From positions 2,066,001 through 2,130,000 of the forward strand of contig BRXU01000022.1 of NCBI GenBank assembly GCA_030267565.1: a DNA stretch of 64,000 bases, written 5' to 3'. Of this stretch, positions 1 through 12,284 are shown one piece after another (the first letter of the stretch is position 1; each line of letters begins with the position of its first letter). A model generated the notes under the pieces. The model made no database searches and had not been told where the DNA came from. It saw nothing but the letters and a program-made list of their open reading frames with translations. Position numbers and translations under genes: made by a program. Source of the DNA: Pleodorina starrii. Its lineage: Eukaryota; Chlorophyta; Chlorophyceae; Chlamydomonadales; Volvocaceae.

Positions 1-3000
1 ACCCACCCCGAGCCCAAAAGGGCTTATTAGGCATTTCCTCGTCGTTTGTAACCCCTCAGTCCCCAATGCCGCTACATCAATGGGGGGGGGGTGGGGTGTT
101 CAGAAACACGGAGGGTGCGAGTCGGCACTTGCGGTCTGCTCTTTCGGTCTGCTGGCTGCCACTTGTCAAGTCGTTCATTCCAGTGCCAAACCCGCACCCC
201 CCTCCCCCCCATTGATCTAGCGGGGCAGGCTCCTGTGCTGAACAATGGCGTTTCCTACACGCTCTCCTCACCCGCAGCAGTCCCCCTGCCGCTGCAAACA
301 GCCGCCCTCGATACCGCACACGAGACCAGGGCCCAGACGTGGGCCCCAGTCGCCAGCCCGCCACAAACCCTCCAGCCCTGCCGGCTGGGAGCCCCGGGGG
401 ACATCTATGTTCCCGCAAACACGCGCCATGCTGTCACACACTGCGCCGACGCACGCACTAACCGACCTACCGTACCCGTCAACCGCCACGGTCGCCGTAA
501 CCCCGCTGATGTGTGCCATCCGCCCCACCCACGGGTCGCTTCGGTGTTGGACGGAGTAAGAGCCGCGGCGGTTACGCGAGCCCCCGTTCCGGTCCTAGTA
601 CGAATTGGGGTCATTGCGTATGACGTACGTACCTGGCGGCGAGGGGCTTATGCCGGGGGATGCGGCGTGGGCCTGCAAATGTCTTGGACAGCGAGCGTGA
701 CGGCGAGGAGGTTGACGGCGAGGAGGTGACGGCAGTGCAGGTGACGGCAGGGCAGGTGACGGCGGGAGGTTGACGGCGAGGAGGTGACGGCAGTGCCGGT
801 GACGGCGAGGAGGCGACGGCGAGGTGGCGACGGCAGTGCCGGTGACGGCGAGAAGGTGACGGCAGTGCAGGTGACGGCGAGGAGGTTGACGACGAGGAGG
901 CGACGGCAGTACCGGTGACGGCGAGCAGGTGACGGCGAGGAGGTTGACGGCGAGGAGATGACGGCAGTGCAGGTGACGGCGAGGAGGTTGACGGCGAGGA
1001 GGCGACGGCAGTGCAGGTGACGGCGAGGAGGCGACGGCGAGGAGGCGACGGCAGTGCAGGTGACGGCGAGGAGGTTGACGGCGAGGAGATGACGGCAGTG
1101 CAGGTGACGGCGAGGAGGTTGACGGCGAGGAGGCGACGGCAGTACCGGTGACGGCGAGCAGTTGACGGCGAGGAGGTTGACGGCGAGGAGATGACGGCAG
1201 TGCAGGTGACGGCGAGGAGGTTGACGGCGAGGATGCGACGGCAGTGCAGGTGACGGCGAGGAGGTTGACGGCGAGGAGGTGACGGCAGTGCAGGTGACGG
1301 CGAGGAGGTTGACGGCGAGGATGCGACGGCAGTGCAGGTGACGGCGAGGAGGTTGACGGCGAGGAGGTGACGGCAGTGCAGGTGACGGCGAGGAGGTTGA
1401 CGGCGAGGAGGTGACGGCAGTGCAGGTGACGGCGAGGAGGTGACGGCAGTGCCGGTGACGGCAGTGCAGGTGACGGCGAGGAGGTGACGGCAGTGCCGGT
1501 GACGGCGAGGAGGTTGACGGCGAGGAGGCGACGGCAGTGCAGGTGACGGCGAGGAGGTTGACGGCGAGGAGGTGACGGCAGTGCAGGTGACGGCCATGAG
1601 GTGACGGCAGTGCCGGTGACGGTGATGATGTTGACGGCGCCGCTGGCGGCCTCCGTGTCTTGGACTTGGCGGCGGCGAGCGAGAGCGAGCGGCGGTCGTA
1701 CAGCGGCGGCGGGGCCGTCACGGGCCACCACCGGCGGCAGTCTGCAGGACGGCCGCCGGGGCTCCCGCCTCGATGGGCTCGTCCAGTGCCGTACCGATGA
1801 GGCAGGGAGGACGGAAGGGGTGTGGCTGCGGCGTCGAGGACACAGCCAAGGGAAGGCACGGGGCAGGGGGTTAGTGCAGGTCAGCGGCGGTGCATATCCG
1901 TCAGGTGTTGGCGTGGCTTGCTCCAATAAGCAACCGGGGGTTGATACGATACTGCAGTGCAGATCAGTCATCGCGGGCAGCCATTGAGGTAGCGGAAAGC
2001 GAGCGGAGTGCCATCTGACGCCAAAGCTGCACCACCGCCGCGTTTCCCAGCAGCACCAGGACATTTCGCAACCCCCATACACATACATCAGCCCCAGGCA
2101 GCTCGCCATCCAGAGGAGCAGGAGAAACGCGGGGCAATGAGTGCCACCGCTTCCGGATGGCAATACCGGCTCTACGGCACCTGCACTCCTTAATGAACGG
2201 CGCAAATAAGGCGGCTACAATGACCCTTAACGCGCTGTTGTGCCTGAAGACCATCTTGCTTTGACCGTCTCCACCCCCGCCGCAGTGCTTATTATCCCAA
2301 CTTACCCCAGCCACCTTCCAACCGCTGGTCGGCGCAGCGAGCCTGAACCCGTGCCCATGCCGTACCCGCTCCCCTTCGGCCTCATGGCCACAGCAGGGTT
2401 CCCTCCTCGCTCCCAGCCACAGCAGCCGCCGGCCTCCGGTCTCCGGCGGCGACGGCGGCGAGGGGCTGGGCGGCTCCGGCGACGGCGGCGCGTTCGCCGT
2501 CGCCGCCATCTCCGCCCTGCTGCCGTAAAACCACAGCGGAGGTCCTCCTCGCGTAACCATGCGTGAGCTCCTCGCGTGGGGGCCAGGGCAGGGAAGGGGG
2601 GCATCCAACACGGGGTCAAGGACAAGATTGAGGGGTCAGGGGGAAATAGGAGACGACCTAACTCCACCCAGCACTTGAGCCAACCCCCCTGCATCCCGCC
2701 ATCACCACGCCTCGGCAACAGAGGTACGGCACCCGAAGCGGTTTCAGAGTACAGCAGGCGGTACGTGCATGCCGCGACACAGCCTGCGACTAGCACAGCA
2801 CGCCTAGGGGAAACACAAATGCCTCCCGAGCCCCCCACCCGGACAACGCTAGAAAGCATGCAGCAAGCTGACAGCCGGTGCCCAACCCCCAGGACCTGGA
2901 CACATGCACGGGAGGGCCGCCATGTGCTACAGCGGGGAGTCAACCGCAGGGGAGGAGAGCGTCAAGGAAACCCCATCATTCAGCACAGGATCTGCCCACC

Positions 3001-3322
3001 ATCCGACTGGCCTCCACATTCTTCGGTCTGGTGGGGGGGCTTAGAAGCCCGCCTCCCCGAGGCTTTGGCGCGCACATGCTGCACCGTCCGCCTCTGCCAG
3101 CCGGCATAATATACCCACCCCGAACCCAAAAGGGTTTATTGGGCATTTCAAGTCTCATTCATAACCCCTCAGCCCCAGCCGGATGGTGCCCCTCCCCAAT
3201 TCGGTTAGACACCCCCAATTTAGAGGATTTCTTCGGTCTGGTGGGGGCCGTTAGAGGCTCACTTCCCCGAGGCTTTGGCGCGCACATGCTGCACCGTCTG
3301 CCTGTGCCAGCCGGCATTATAT
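1..3322. repeat. Macrosatellite unit 1
   Basis: First unit as cut by the window. It begins inside the second copy of the 210-bp subrepeat. Its parts in order are a GC-rich lead (1-690), a minisatellite (691-1637), unique-looking unit sequence (1638-3020), then the first 210-bp subrepeat copy and the start of the second. Confidence 0.9.
691..1637. repeat. Minisatellite of 14-15 bp elements with 44-bp higher-order period, unit 1
   Basis: Built from three related elements: GGTGACGGCGAGGA (14), GGTTGACGGCGAGGA (15) and GGTGACGGCAGTGCA (15). Their commonest order gives a 44-bp period. Because 44 is not a multiple of 3 and the elements lack stops on most frames, several frames on the minus strand stay open for hundreds of codons. 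These are not genes. Confidence 0.93.
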
Positions 3323-3440
3323 ACCCACCCCGAGCCCAAAAGGGCTTATTAGGCATTTCCTCGTCGTTTGTAACCCCTCAGTCCCCAATGCCGCTACATC
3401 AATGGGGGGGGTGGGGTGTTCAGAAACACGGAGGGTGCGA
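3021..3440. repeat. 210-bp tandem subrepeat (two copies) with hairpins
   Basis: The motif beginning cttcggtctggtggggg recurs at 3021 and 3231 and shares the segment ccccgaggctttggcgcgca. Each copy has a TATA-like stretch (cataatata or cattatata) followed by a small hairpin with an AAAA loop, at 3122-3137 and 3332-3347. The pair recurs at 6224/6434 and 9919/10129. No transcript role can be assigned. Confidence 0.8.
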
Positions 3441-6400
3441 GTCGGCACTTGCGGTCTGCTCTTTCGGTCTGCTGGCTGCCACTTGTCAAGTCGTTCATTC
3501 CAGTGCCAAACCCGCACCCCCCTCCCCCCCATTGATCTAGCGGGGCAGGCTCCTGTGCTGAACAATGGCGTTTCCTACACGCTCTCCTCACCCGCAGCAG
3601 TCCCCCTGCCGCTGCAAACAGCCGCCCTCGATACCGCACACGAGACCAGGGCCCAGATGTGGGCCCCAGTCGCCAGCCCGCCACAAACCCTCCAGCCCTG
3701 CCGGCTGGGAGCCCCGGGGGACATCTATGTTCCCCCAAACACGCGCCATGCTGTCACACACTGCGCCGACGCACGCACTAACCGACCTACCGTACCCGTC
3801 AACCGCCACGGTCGCCGTAACCCCGCTGATGTGTGCCATCCGCCCCACCCACGGGTCGCTTCGGTGTTGGACGGAGTAAGGGCCGCGGCGGTTACGCGAG
3901 CCCCCGTTCCGGTCCTAGTACGAATTGGGGTCATTGCGTATGACGTACGTACCTGGCGGCGAGGGGCTTATGCCGGGGGATGCGGCGTGGGCCTGCAAAT
4001 GTCTTGGACAGCGAGCGTGACGGCGAGGAGGTTGACGGCGAGGAGGTGACGGCAGTGCAGGTGACGGCAGGGCAGGTGACGGCGGGAGGTTGACGGCGAG
4101 GAGGTGACGGCAGTGCCGGTGACGGCGAGGAGGCGACGGCGAGGTGGCGACGGCAGTGCCGGTGACGGCGAGAAGGTGACGGCAGTGCAGGTGACGGCGA
4201 GGAGGTTGACGACGAGGAGGCGACGGCAGTACCGGTGACGGCGAGCAGGTGACGGCGAGGAGGTTGACGGCGAGGAGATGACGGCAGTGCAGGTGACGGC
4301 GAGGAGGTTGACGGCGAGGAGGCGACGGCAGTGCAGGTGACGGCGAGGAGGCGACGGCGAGGAGGCGACGGCAGTGCAGGTGACGGCGAGGAGGTTGACG
4401 GCGAGGAGATGACGGCAGTGCAGGTGACGGCGAGGAGGTTGACGGCGAGGAGGCGACGGCAGTACCGGTGACGGCGAGCAGTTGACGGCGAGGAGGTTGA
4501 CGGCGAGGAGATGACGGCAGTGCAGGTGACGGCGAGGAGGTTGACGGCGAGGATGCGACGGCAGTGCAGGTGACGGCGAGGAGGTTGACGGCGAGGAGGT
4601 GACGGCAGTGCAGGTGACGGCGAGGAGGTTGACGGCGAGGATGCGACGGCAGTGCAGGTGACGGCGAGGAGGTTGACGGCGAGGAGGTGACGGCAGTGCA
4701 GGTGACGGCGAGGAGGTTGACGGCGAGGAGGTGACGGCAGTGCAGGTGACGGCGAGGAGGTGACGGCAGTGCCGGTGACGGCGAGGAGGTTGACGGCGAG
4801 GAGGCGACGGCAGTGCAGGTAACGGTGATGATGTTGACGGCGCCGCTGGCGGCCTCCGTGTCTTGGACTTGGCGGCGGCGAGCGAGAGCGAGCGGCGGTC
4901 GTACAGCGGCGGCGGGGCCGTCACGGGCCACCACCGGCGGCAGTCTGCAGGACGGCCGCCGGGGCTCCCGCCTCGATGGGCTCGTCCAGTGCCGTACCGA
5001 TGAGGCAGGGAGGACGGAAGGGGTGTGGCTGCGGCGTCGAGGACACAGCCAAGGGAAGGCACGGGGCAGGGGGTTAGTGCAGGTCAGCGGCGGTGCATAT
5101 CCGTCAGGTGTTGGCGTGGCTTGCTCCAATAAGCAACCGGGGGTTGATACGATACTGCAGTGCAGATCAGTCATCGCGGGCAGCCATTGAGGTAGCGGAA
5201 AGCGAGCGGAGTGCCATCTGACGCCAAAGCTGCACCACCGCCGCGTTTCCCAGCAGCACCAGGACATTTCGCAACCCCCATACACATACATCAGCCCCAG
5301 GCAGCTCGCCATCCAGAGGAGCAGGAGAAACGCGGGGCAATGAGTGCCACCGCTTCCGGATGGCAATACCGGCTCTACGGCACCTGCACTCCTTAATGAA
5401 CGGCGCAAATAAGGCGGCTACAATGACCCTTAACGCGCTGTTGTGCCTGAAGACCAGCTTGCTTTGACCGTCTCCACCCCCGCCGCAGTGCTTATTATCC
5501 CAACTTACCCCAGCCACCTTCCAACCGCTGGTCGGCGCAGCGAGCCTGAACCCGTGCCCATGCCGTACCCGCTCCCCTTCGGCCTCATGGCCACAGCAGG
5601 GTTCCCTCCTCGCTCCCAGCCACAGCAGCCGCCGGCCTCCGGTCTCCGGCGGCGACGGCGGCGAGGGGCTGGGCGGCTCCGGCGACGGCGGCGCGTTCGC
5701 CGTCGCCGCCATCTCCGCCCTGCTGCCGTAAAACCACAGCGGAGGTCCTCCTCGCGTAACCATGCGTGAGCTCCTCGCGTGGGGGCCAGGGCAGGGAAGG
5801 GGGGCATCCAACACGGGGTCAAGGACAAGATTGAGGGGTCAGGGGGAAATAGGAGACGACCTAACTCCACCCAGCACTTGAGCCAACCCCCCTGCATCCC
5901 GCCATCACCACGCCTCGGCAACAGAGGTACGGCACCCGAAGCGGTTTCAGAGTACAGCAGGCGGTACGTGCATGCCGCGACACAGCCTGCGACTAGCACA
6001 GCACGCCTAGGGGAAACACAAATGCCTCCCGAGCCCCCCACCCGGACAACGCTAGAAAGCATGCAGCAAGCTGACAGCCGGTGCCCAACCCCCAGGACCT
6101 GGACACATGCACGGGAGGGCCGCCATGTGCTACAGCGGGGAGTCAACCGCAGGGGAGGAGAGCGTCAAGGAAACCCCATCATTCAGCACAGGATCTGCCC
6201 ACCATCCGACTGGCCTCCACATTCTTCGGTCTGGTGGGGGGGCTTAGAAGCCCGCCTCCCCGAGGCTTTGGCGCGCACATGCTGCACCGTCCGCCTCTGC
6301 CAGCCGGCATAATATACCCACCCCGAACCCAAAAGGGTTTATTGGGCATTTCAAGTCTCATTCATAACCCCTCAGCCCCAGCCGGATGGTGCCCCTCCCC

Positions 6401-6525
6401 AATTCGGTTAGACACCCCCAATTTAGAGGATTTCTTCGGTCTGGTGGGGGCCGTTAGAGGCTCACTTCCCCGAGGCTTTGGCGCGCACATGCTGCACCGT
6501 CTGCCTGTGCCAGCCGGCATTATAT
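3323..6525. repeat. Macrosatellite unit 2
   Basis: Second unit, 3203 bp, the shortest because its minisatellite is only about 830 bp. It otherwise matches unit 1 almost base for base. Confidence 0.9.
4011..4840. repeat. Minisatellite, unit 2
   Basis: Same elements as in unit 1. It is about 117 bp shorter, with the loss near the distal end. It joins the unit-specific sequence through GTAACGGTGATGATG instead of the GCCATGAGG variant seen in units 1 and 3. Confidence 0.9.
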
Positions 6526-9500
6526 ACCCACCCCGAGCCCAAAAGGGCTTATTAGGCATTTCCTCGTCGTTTGTAACCCCTCAGTCCCCAATGCCGCTAC
6601 ATCAATGGGGGGGGTGGGGTGTTCAGAAACACGGAGGGTGCGAGTCGGCACTTGCGGTCTGCTCTTTCGGTCTGCTGGCTGCCACTTGTCAAGTCGTTCA
6701 TTCCAGTGCCAAACCCGCACCCCCCTCCCCCCCATTGATCTAGCGGGGCAGGCTCCTGTGCTGAACAATGGCGTTTCCTACACGCTCTCCTCACCCGCAG
6801 CAGTCCCCCTGCCGCTGCAAACAGCCGCCCTCGATACCGCACACGAGACCAGGGCCCAGATGTGGGCCCCAGTCGCCAGCCCGCCACAAACCCTCCAGCC
6901 CTGCCGGCTGGGAGCCCCGGGGGACATCTATGTTCCCCCAAACACGCGCCATGCTGTCACACACTGCGCCGACGCACGCACTAACCGACCTACCGTACCC
7001 GTCAACCGCCACGGTCGCCGTAACCCCGCTGATGTGTGCCATCCGCCCCACCCACGGGTCGCTTCGGTGTTGGACGGAGTAAGAGCCGCGGCGGTTACGC
7101 GAGCCCCCGTTCCGGTCCTAGTACGAATTGGGGTCATTGCGTATGACGTACGTACCTGGCGGCGAGGGGCTTATGCCGGGGGATGCGGCGTGGGCCTGCA
7201 AATGTCTTGGACAGCGAGCGTGACGGCGAGGAGGTTGACGGCGAGGAGGTGACGGCAGTGCAGGTGACGGCAGGGCAGGTGACGGCGGGAGGTTGACGGC
7301 GAGGAGGTGACGGCAGTGCCGGTGACGGCGAGGAGGCGACGGCGAGGTGGCGACGGCAGTGCCGGTGACGGCGAGAAGGTGACGGCAGTGCAGGTGACGG
7401 CGAGGAGGTTGACGACGAGGAGGCGACGGCAGTACCGGTGACGGCGAGCAGGTGACGGCGAGGAGGTTGACGGCGAGGAGATGACGGCAGTGCAGGTGAC
7501 GGCGAGGAGGTTGACGGCGAGGAGGCGACGGCAGTGCAGGTGACGGCGAGGAGGCGACGGCGAGGAGGCGACGGCAGTGCAGGTGACGGCGAGGAGGTTG
7601 ACGGCGAGGAGATGACGGCAGTGCAGGTGACGGCGAGGAGGTTGACGGCGAGGAGGCGACGGCAGTACCGGTGACGGCGAGCAGTTGACGGCGAGGAGGT
7701 TGACGGCAGTGCAGGTGACGGCGAGGAGGTTGACGGCGAGGAGGTGACGGCAGTGCAGGTGACGGCAGGGCAGGTGACGGCGGGAGGTTGACGGCGAGGA
7801 GGTGACGGCAGTGCCGGTGACGGCGAGGAGGCGACGGCGAGGTGGCGACGGCAGTGCCGGTGACGGCGAGAAGGTGACGGCAGTGCAGGTGACGGCGAGG
7901 AGGTTGACGACGAGGAGGCGACGGCAGTACCGGTGACGGCGAGCAGGTGACGGCGAGGAGGTTGACGGCGAGGAGATGACGGCAGTGCAGGTGACGGCGA
8001 GGAGGTTGACGGCGAGGAGGCGACGGCAGTGCAGGTGACGGCGAGGAGGCGACGGCGAGGAGGCGACGGCAGTGCAGGTGACGGCGAGGAGGTTGACGGC
8101 GAGGAGATGACGGCAGTGCAGGTGACGGCGAGGAGGTTGACGGCGAGGAGGCGACGGCAGTACCGGTGACGGCGAGCAGTTGACGGCGAGGAGGTTGACG
8201 GCGAGGAGATGACGGCAGTGCAGGTGACGGCGAGGAGGTTGACGGCGAGGATGCGACGGCAGTGCAGGTGACGGCGAGGAGGTTGACGGCGAGGAGGTGA
8301 CGGCAGTGCAGGTGACGGCGAGGAGGTTGACGGCGAGGAGGTGACGGCAGTGCAGGTGACGGCGAGGAGGTGACGGCAGTGCCGGTGACGGCGAGGAGGT
8401 TGACGGCGAGGAGGCGACGGCAGTGCAGGTAACGGCGAGGAGGCGACGGCGAGGAGGCGACGGCAGTACCGGTGACGGCGAGCATGTGACGGCCATGAGG
8501 TGACGGCAGTGCCGGTGACGGTGATGATGTTGACGGCGCCGCTGGCGGCCTCCGTGTCTTGGACTTGGCGGCGGCGAGCGAGAGCGAGCGGCGGTCGTAC
8601 AGCGGCGGCGGGGCCGTCACGGGCCACCACCGGCGGCAGTCTGCAGGACGGCCGCCGGGGCTCCCGCCTCGATGGGCTCGTCCAGTGCCGTACCGATGAG
8701 GCAGGGAGGACGGAAGGGGTGTGGCTGCGGCGTCGAGGACACAGCCAAGGGAAGGCACGGGGCAGGGGGTTAGTGCAGGTCAGCGGCGGTGCATATCCGT
8801 CAGGTGTTGGCGTGGCTTGCTCCAATAAGCAACCGGGGGTTGATACGATACTGCAGTGCAGATCAGTCATCGCGGGCAGCCATTGAGGTAGCGGAAAGCG
8901 AGCGGAGTGCCATCTGACGCCAAAGCTGCACCACCGCCGCGTTTCCCAGCAGCACCAGGACATTTCGCAACCCCCATACACATACATCAGCCCCAGGCAG
9001 CTCGCCATCCAGAGGAGCAGGAGAAACGCGGGGCAATGAGTGCCACCGCTTCCGGATGGCAATACCGGCTCTACGGCACCTGCACTCCTTAATGAACGGC
9101 GCAAATAAGGCGGCTACAATGACCCTTAACGCGCTGTTGTGCCTGAAGACCAGCTTGCTTTGACCGTCTCCACCCCCGCCGCAGTGCTTATTATCCCAAC
9201 TTACCCCAGCCACCTTCCAACCGCTGGTCGGCGCAGCGAGCCTGAACCCGTGCCCATGCCGTACCCGCTCCCCTTCGGCCTCATGGCCACAGCAGGGTTC
9301 CCTCCTCGCTCCCAGCCACAGCAGCCGCCGGCCTCCGGTCTCCGGCGGCGACGGCGGCGAGGGGCTGGGCGGCTCCGGCGACGGCGGCGCGTTCGCCGTC
9401 GCCGCCATCTCCGCCCTGCTGCCGTAAAACCACAGCGGAGGTCCTCCTCGCGTAACCATGCGTGAGCTCCTCGCGTGGGGGCCAGGGCAGGGAAGGGGGG

Positions 9501-10220
9501 CATCCAACACGGGGTCAAGGACAAGATTGAGGGGTCAGGGGGAAATAGGAGACGACCTAACTCCACCCAGCACTTGAGCCAACCCCCCTGCATCCCGCCA
9601 TCACCACGCCTCGGCAACAGAGGTACGGCACCCGAAGCGGTTTCAGAGTACAGCAGGCGGTACGTGCATGCCGCGACACAGCCTGCGACTAGCACAGCAC
9701 GCCTAGGGGAAACACAAATGCCTCCCGAGCCCCCCACCCGACAACGCTAGAAAGCATGCAGCAAGCTGACAGCCGGTGCCCAACCTCCAGGACCTGGACA
9801 CATGCACGGGAGGGCCGCCATGTGCTACAGCGGGGAGTCAACCGCAGGGGAGGAGAGCGTCAAGGAAACCCCATCATTCAGCACAGGATCTGCCCACCAT
9901 CCGACTGGCCTCCACATTCTTCGGTCTGGTGGGGGGGCTTAGAAGCCCGCCTCCCCGAGGCTTTGGCGCGCACATGCTGCACCGTCCGTCTCTGCCAGCC
10001 GGCATAATATACCCACCCCGAACCCAAAAGGGTTTATTGGGCATTTCAAGTCTCATTCATAACCCCTCAGCCCCAGCCGGATGGTGCCCCTCCTCAATTC
10101 GGTTAGACACCCCCAATTTAGAGGATTTCTTCGGTCTGGTGGGGGCCGTTAGAGGCTCACTTCCCCGAGGCTTTGGCGCGCACATGCTGCACCGTCTGCC
10201 TGTGCCAGCCGGCATTATAT
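6526..10220. repeat. Macrosatellite unit 3
   Basis: Third unit, 3695 bp. The extra length comes from a 495-bp internal duplication in the minisatellite: the diagnostic variant cagggcaggtgacggcggg occurs at 7271 and again at 7766. Confidence 0.9.
7214..8537. repeat. Minisatellite, unit 3 (expanded)
   Basis: Same elements, 1.32 kb, expanded by a 495-bp tandem duplication. Unequal exchange or slippage within the minisatellite explains the length differences between units. Confidence 0.9.
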
Positions 10221-10909
10221 ACCCACCCCGAGCCCAAAAGGGCTTATTGGGCATTTCCTCGTCGTTTGTAACCCCTCAGTCCCCAATGCCGCTACATCAA
10301 TGGGGGGGGTGGGGTGTTCAGAAACACGGAGGGTGCGAGTCGGCACTTGCGGTCTGCTCTTTCGGTCTGCTGGCTGCCACTTGTCAAGTCGTTCATTCCA
10401 GTGCCAAACCCGCACCCCCCTCCCCCCCATTGATCTAGCGGGGCAGGCTCCTGTGCTGAACAATGGCGTTTCCTACACGCTCTCCTCACCCGCAGCAGTC
10501 CCCCTGCCGCTGCAAACAGCCGCCCTCGATACCGCACACGAGACCAGGGCCCAGACGTGGGCCCCAGTCGCCAGCCCGCCACAAACCCTCCAGCCCTGGC
10601 GGCTGGGAGCCCCGGGGGACATCTATGTTCCCCCAAACACGCGCCGTGCTGTCACACACTGCGCCGACGCACGCACTAACCGACCTACCGTACCCGTCAA
10701 CCGCCACGGTCGCCGTAACCCCGCTGATGTGTGCCATCCGCCCCACCCACGGGTCGCTTCGGTGTTGGACGGAGTAAAAGCCGCGGCGGTTACGCGAGCC
10801 CCCGCTCCGGATCTAGTACAAATTGGGGTCATTGCGTATGACGTGCGTACCTGGCGGCGATGCGGCGGGTGATGCGGCGGGGGCCTGCAAATGTCTTGGA
10901 CAGCGAGCG
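10221..10909. repeat. Partial macrosatellite unit 4, end of the array
   Basis: Homology runs from 10221 to 10909 and stops at the base where the minisatellite begins in the other units (the gacagcgagcg junction). The last 100 bp are more diverged than elsewhere. Sequence after 10909 is unrelated to the unit. Confidence 0.85.
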
Positions 10910-11695
10910 GTAGCTGGTAGGTAGTGTTGCGCAAGTCTCTGGCGTTGCAGGAGGGGTTGCCTCGTGGGTTGTCGCCGACCGGGTACAGGCGTACAGCTGT
11001 CGGTCTGCGGGAAAACGGACGACAGAAAGGTGAGGTAGAACAGCGGCGGCTGGTGAGGGGCAGCAGGCCACACAAGAAGGGTGGAGGATTTGTGCAGGAG
11101 CTTGGGTGTGCCTGGACCGAGTAATGATGCAGCCGCTCAACCCAGCTCAACAAAAGCATGCAAGTTTACGGTAGTTGGCAGTAGCCGTTCACTCGACCAC
11201 CGAGAAGCCTCGCTGAGTGCATGTCTCATGATTTATGACCATTTGACAAGGGATGGGTAAACCGCGAATAGACCTGTGGAAGCACGCTTCGCGTTTTAGG
11301 TGACAGCTGCAGAACGTGTCCCGCTTCCGCGCCCCTCAACATGCACTAGCCGATATTGCATTCATGTCAATGCTTGCAGTATTAATAGGAACCTTTAGCG
11401 GCCTCCTTGAATCAGCCACAGCACGGAAAAGAACGACAGATGCTTCATCCCCGTTGCTTGCCCAAACTCTTGCACATGTCGAGCTTGGTCCATAACCACC
11501 TTTACGTTGCGACCCACCTCCTTCCAACAGCTGTAGTTGTAGCCGCGCAGGATCTGTGCCTGTGAGGAAAATGCGGAGGATGTTGCACTTGCCACCACGC
11601 CCGAGCCTTTATCGGCAGCGAAGCATCCATGAATTTCCATTGCATATCCAGCAATTAGACGTGGGTGTTGATTAACGTGCCTGCAGGCGCCCGTT
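10910..11695. other. Intergenic, no gene recognised
   Basis: Base composition is more balanced than in the array. A 107-codon minus-strand frame (11395-11718) has ordinary residue composition but no recognisable domain or splice context, and its upstream end runs into the foldback arm. It could be a relic of mobile-element coding sequence. Confidence 0.5.
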
Positions 11696-12284
11696 GGAAA
11701 CGCGCAGCTGACTCCCACCGGGCCAATTTGCGTTGCGCTGATTCCTAGCGTTCCAAACAGCCTTTAAACTCAATAGTTAGGTCTTCCAGAGGGCTTGCCG
11801 TGATTAAGAGAAGAGAACTCCATATGGATTTGGGACACGGTAAGTCTGAGTCGGACGTATGATATCGAACTGACAGCTATATTTGCACCGTGAGCGAGCA
11901 GTAATTAGCAAAGAGGAAACTATATTCCAGTAGTAGCTGGATAGCGTCCTGGGACGCGGCCTCGCCTAAACCTCGCCGGAAACCAGCAGCATAAGGCCCC
12001 ACAGCACCAACCACTTCGGTTTGTGCTGAGTTCCGGACTCTATTCAGCTACTGCTGTAATAGAATTTTCTCTTTGCTAATTACTGCTCGCACATGATGCA
12101 AATGTAGACGCCAATTCAGTATCATACGTCCGACTCAGACTTATCGTGTCCCAAATCCATATGGAGTTCTCTTCTCTTAATCACGGCAAGCCCTCTGGAA
12201 GGCCTAACTATCGAGTTTAAAGGCTGTTTGGAACGCTAGGAATCAGCGCAACGCAAATTGGCCCGGAGTCAGCTGCGCGTTTCC
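11696..12284. mobile_element. Foldback (long inverted repeat) element, non-autonomous
   Basis: Two arms of about 250 bp (11696-11949 and 12034-12284) are near-perfect reverse complements around an 84-bp spacer. Both outer ends carry GGAAACGCGCAGCTGACTCC next to GGGCCAATTTGCG. A few mismatches accumulate toward the centre. There is no internal reading frame of note and no clear target-site duplication, so it is either a foldback/MITE-type element or an inverted duplication. Confidence 0.8.

Larger units (their letters stand above)
1..10909. repeat. Macrosatellite array, about 3.4 head-to-tail units of 3.2-3.7 kb
   Basis: The same sequence starts at 1, 3323, 6526 and 10221, giving units of 3322, 3203 and 3695 bp and a partial fourth. 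Outside the internal minisatellite the first three copies differ by only a few substitutions and small indels, for example the G-run near 87 and T/G near 2257 versus 5460. Unit length differs mainly because the internal minisatellite differs. The left end is cut by the window edge, so the array is longer than seen. No reading frame in the unit has convincing protein-like composition, splice signals or a recognisable domain. I read it as a non-coding satellite; subtelomeric, pericentromeric or internal location cannot be told. Confidence 0.93.

Noticed and set aside
691..1637. CRISPR array
   Set aside because: Tandem repeats have no unique spacers, and the genome context is eukaryotic.
3122..3347. 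Hairpins as histone-type 3' processing signals
   Set aside because: Chlorophyte histone genes do end in a palindrome, but no histone coding sequence is nearby, so nothing supports this beyond the presence of a small stem.
2878..3540. Plus-strand 220-codon frame recurring in each macrosatellite unit
   Set aside because: It recurs only because the unit recurs. Composition is not protein-like, and it crosses the 210-bp subrepeat and its hairpins.
595..9104. Minus-strand open frames of 360-656 codons across the array
   Set aside because: They are produced by the stop-poor minisatellite. Several frames are open at once, lengths follow repeat number, and the flanks have no conserved protein.
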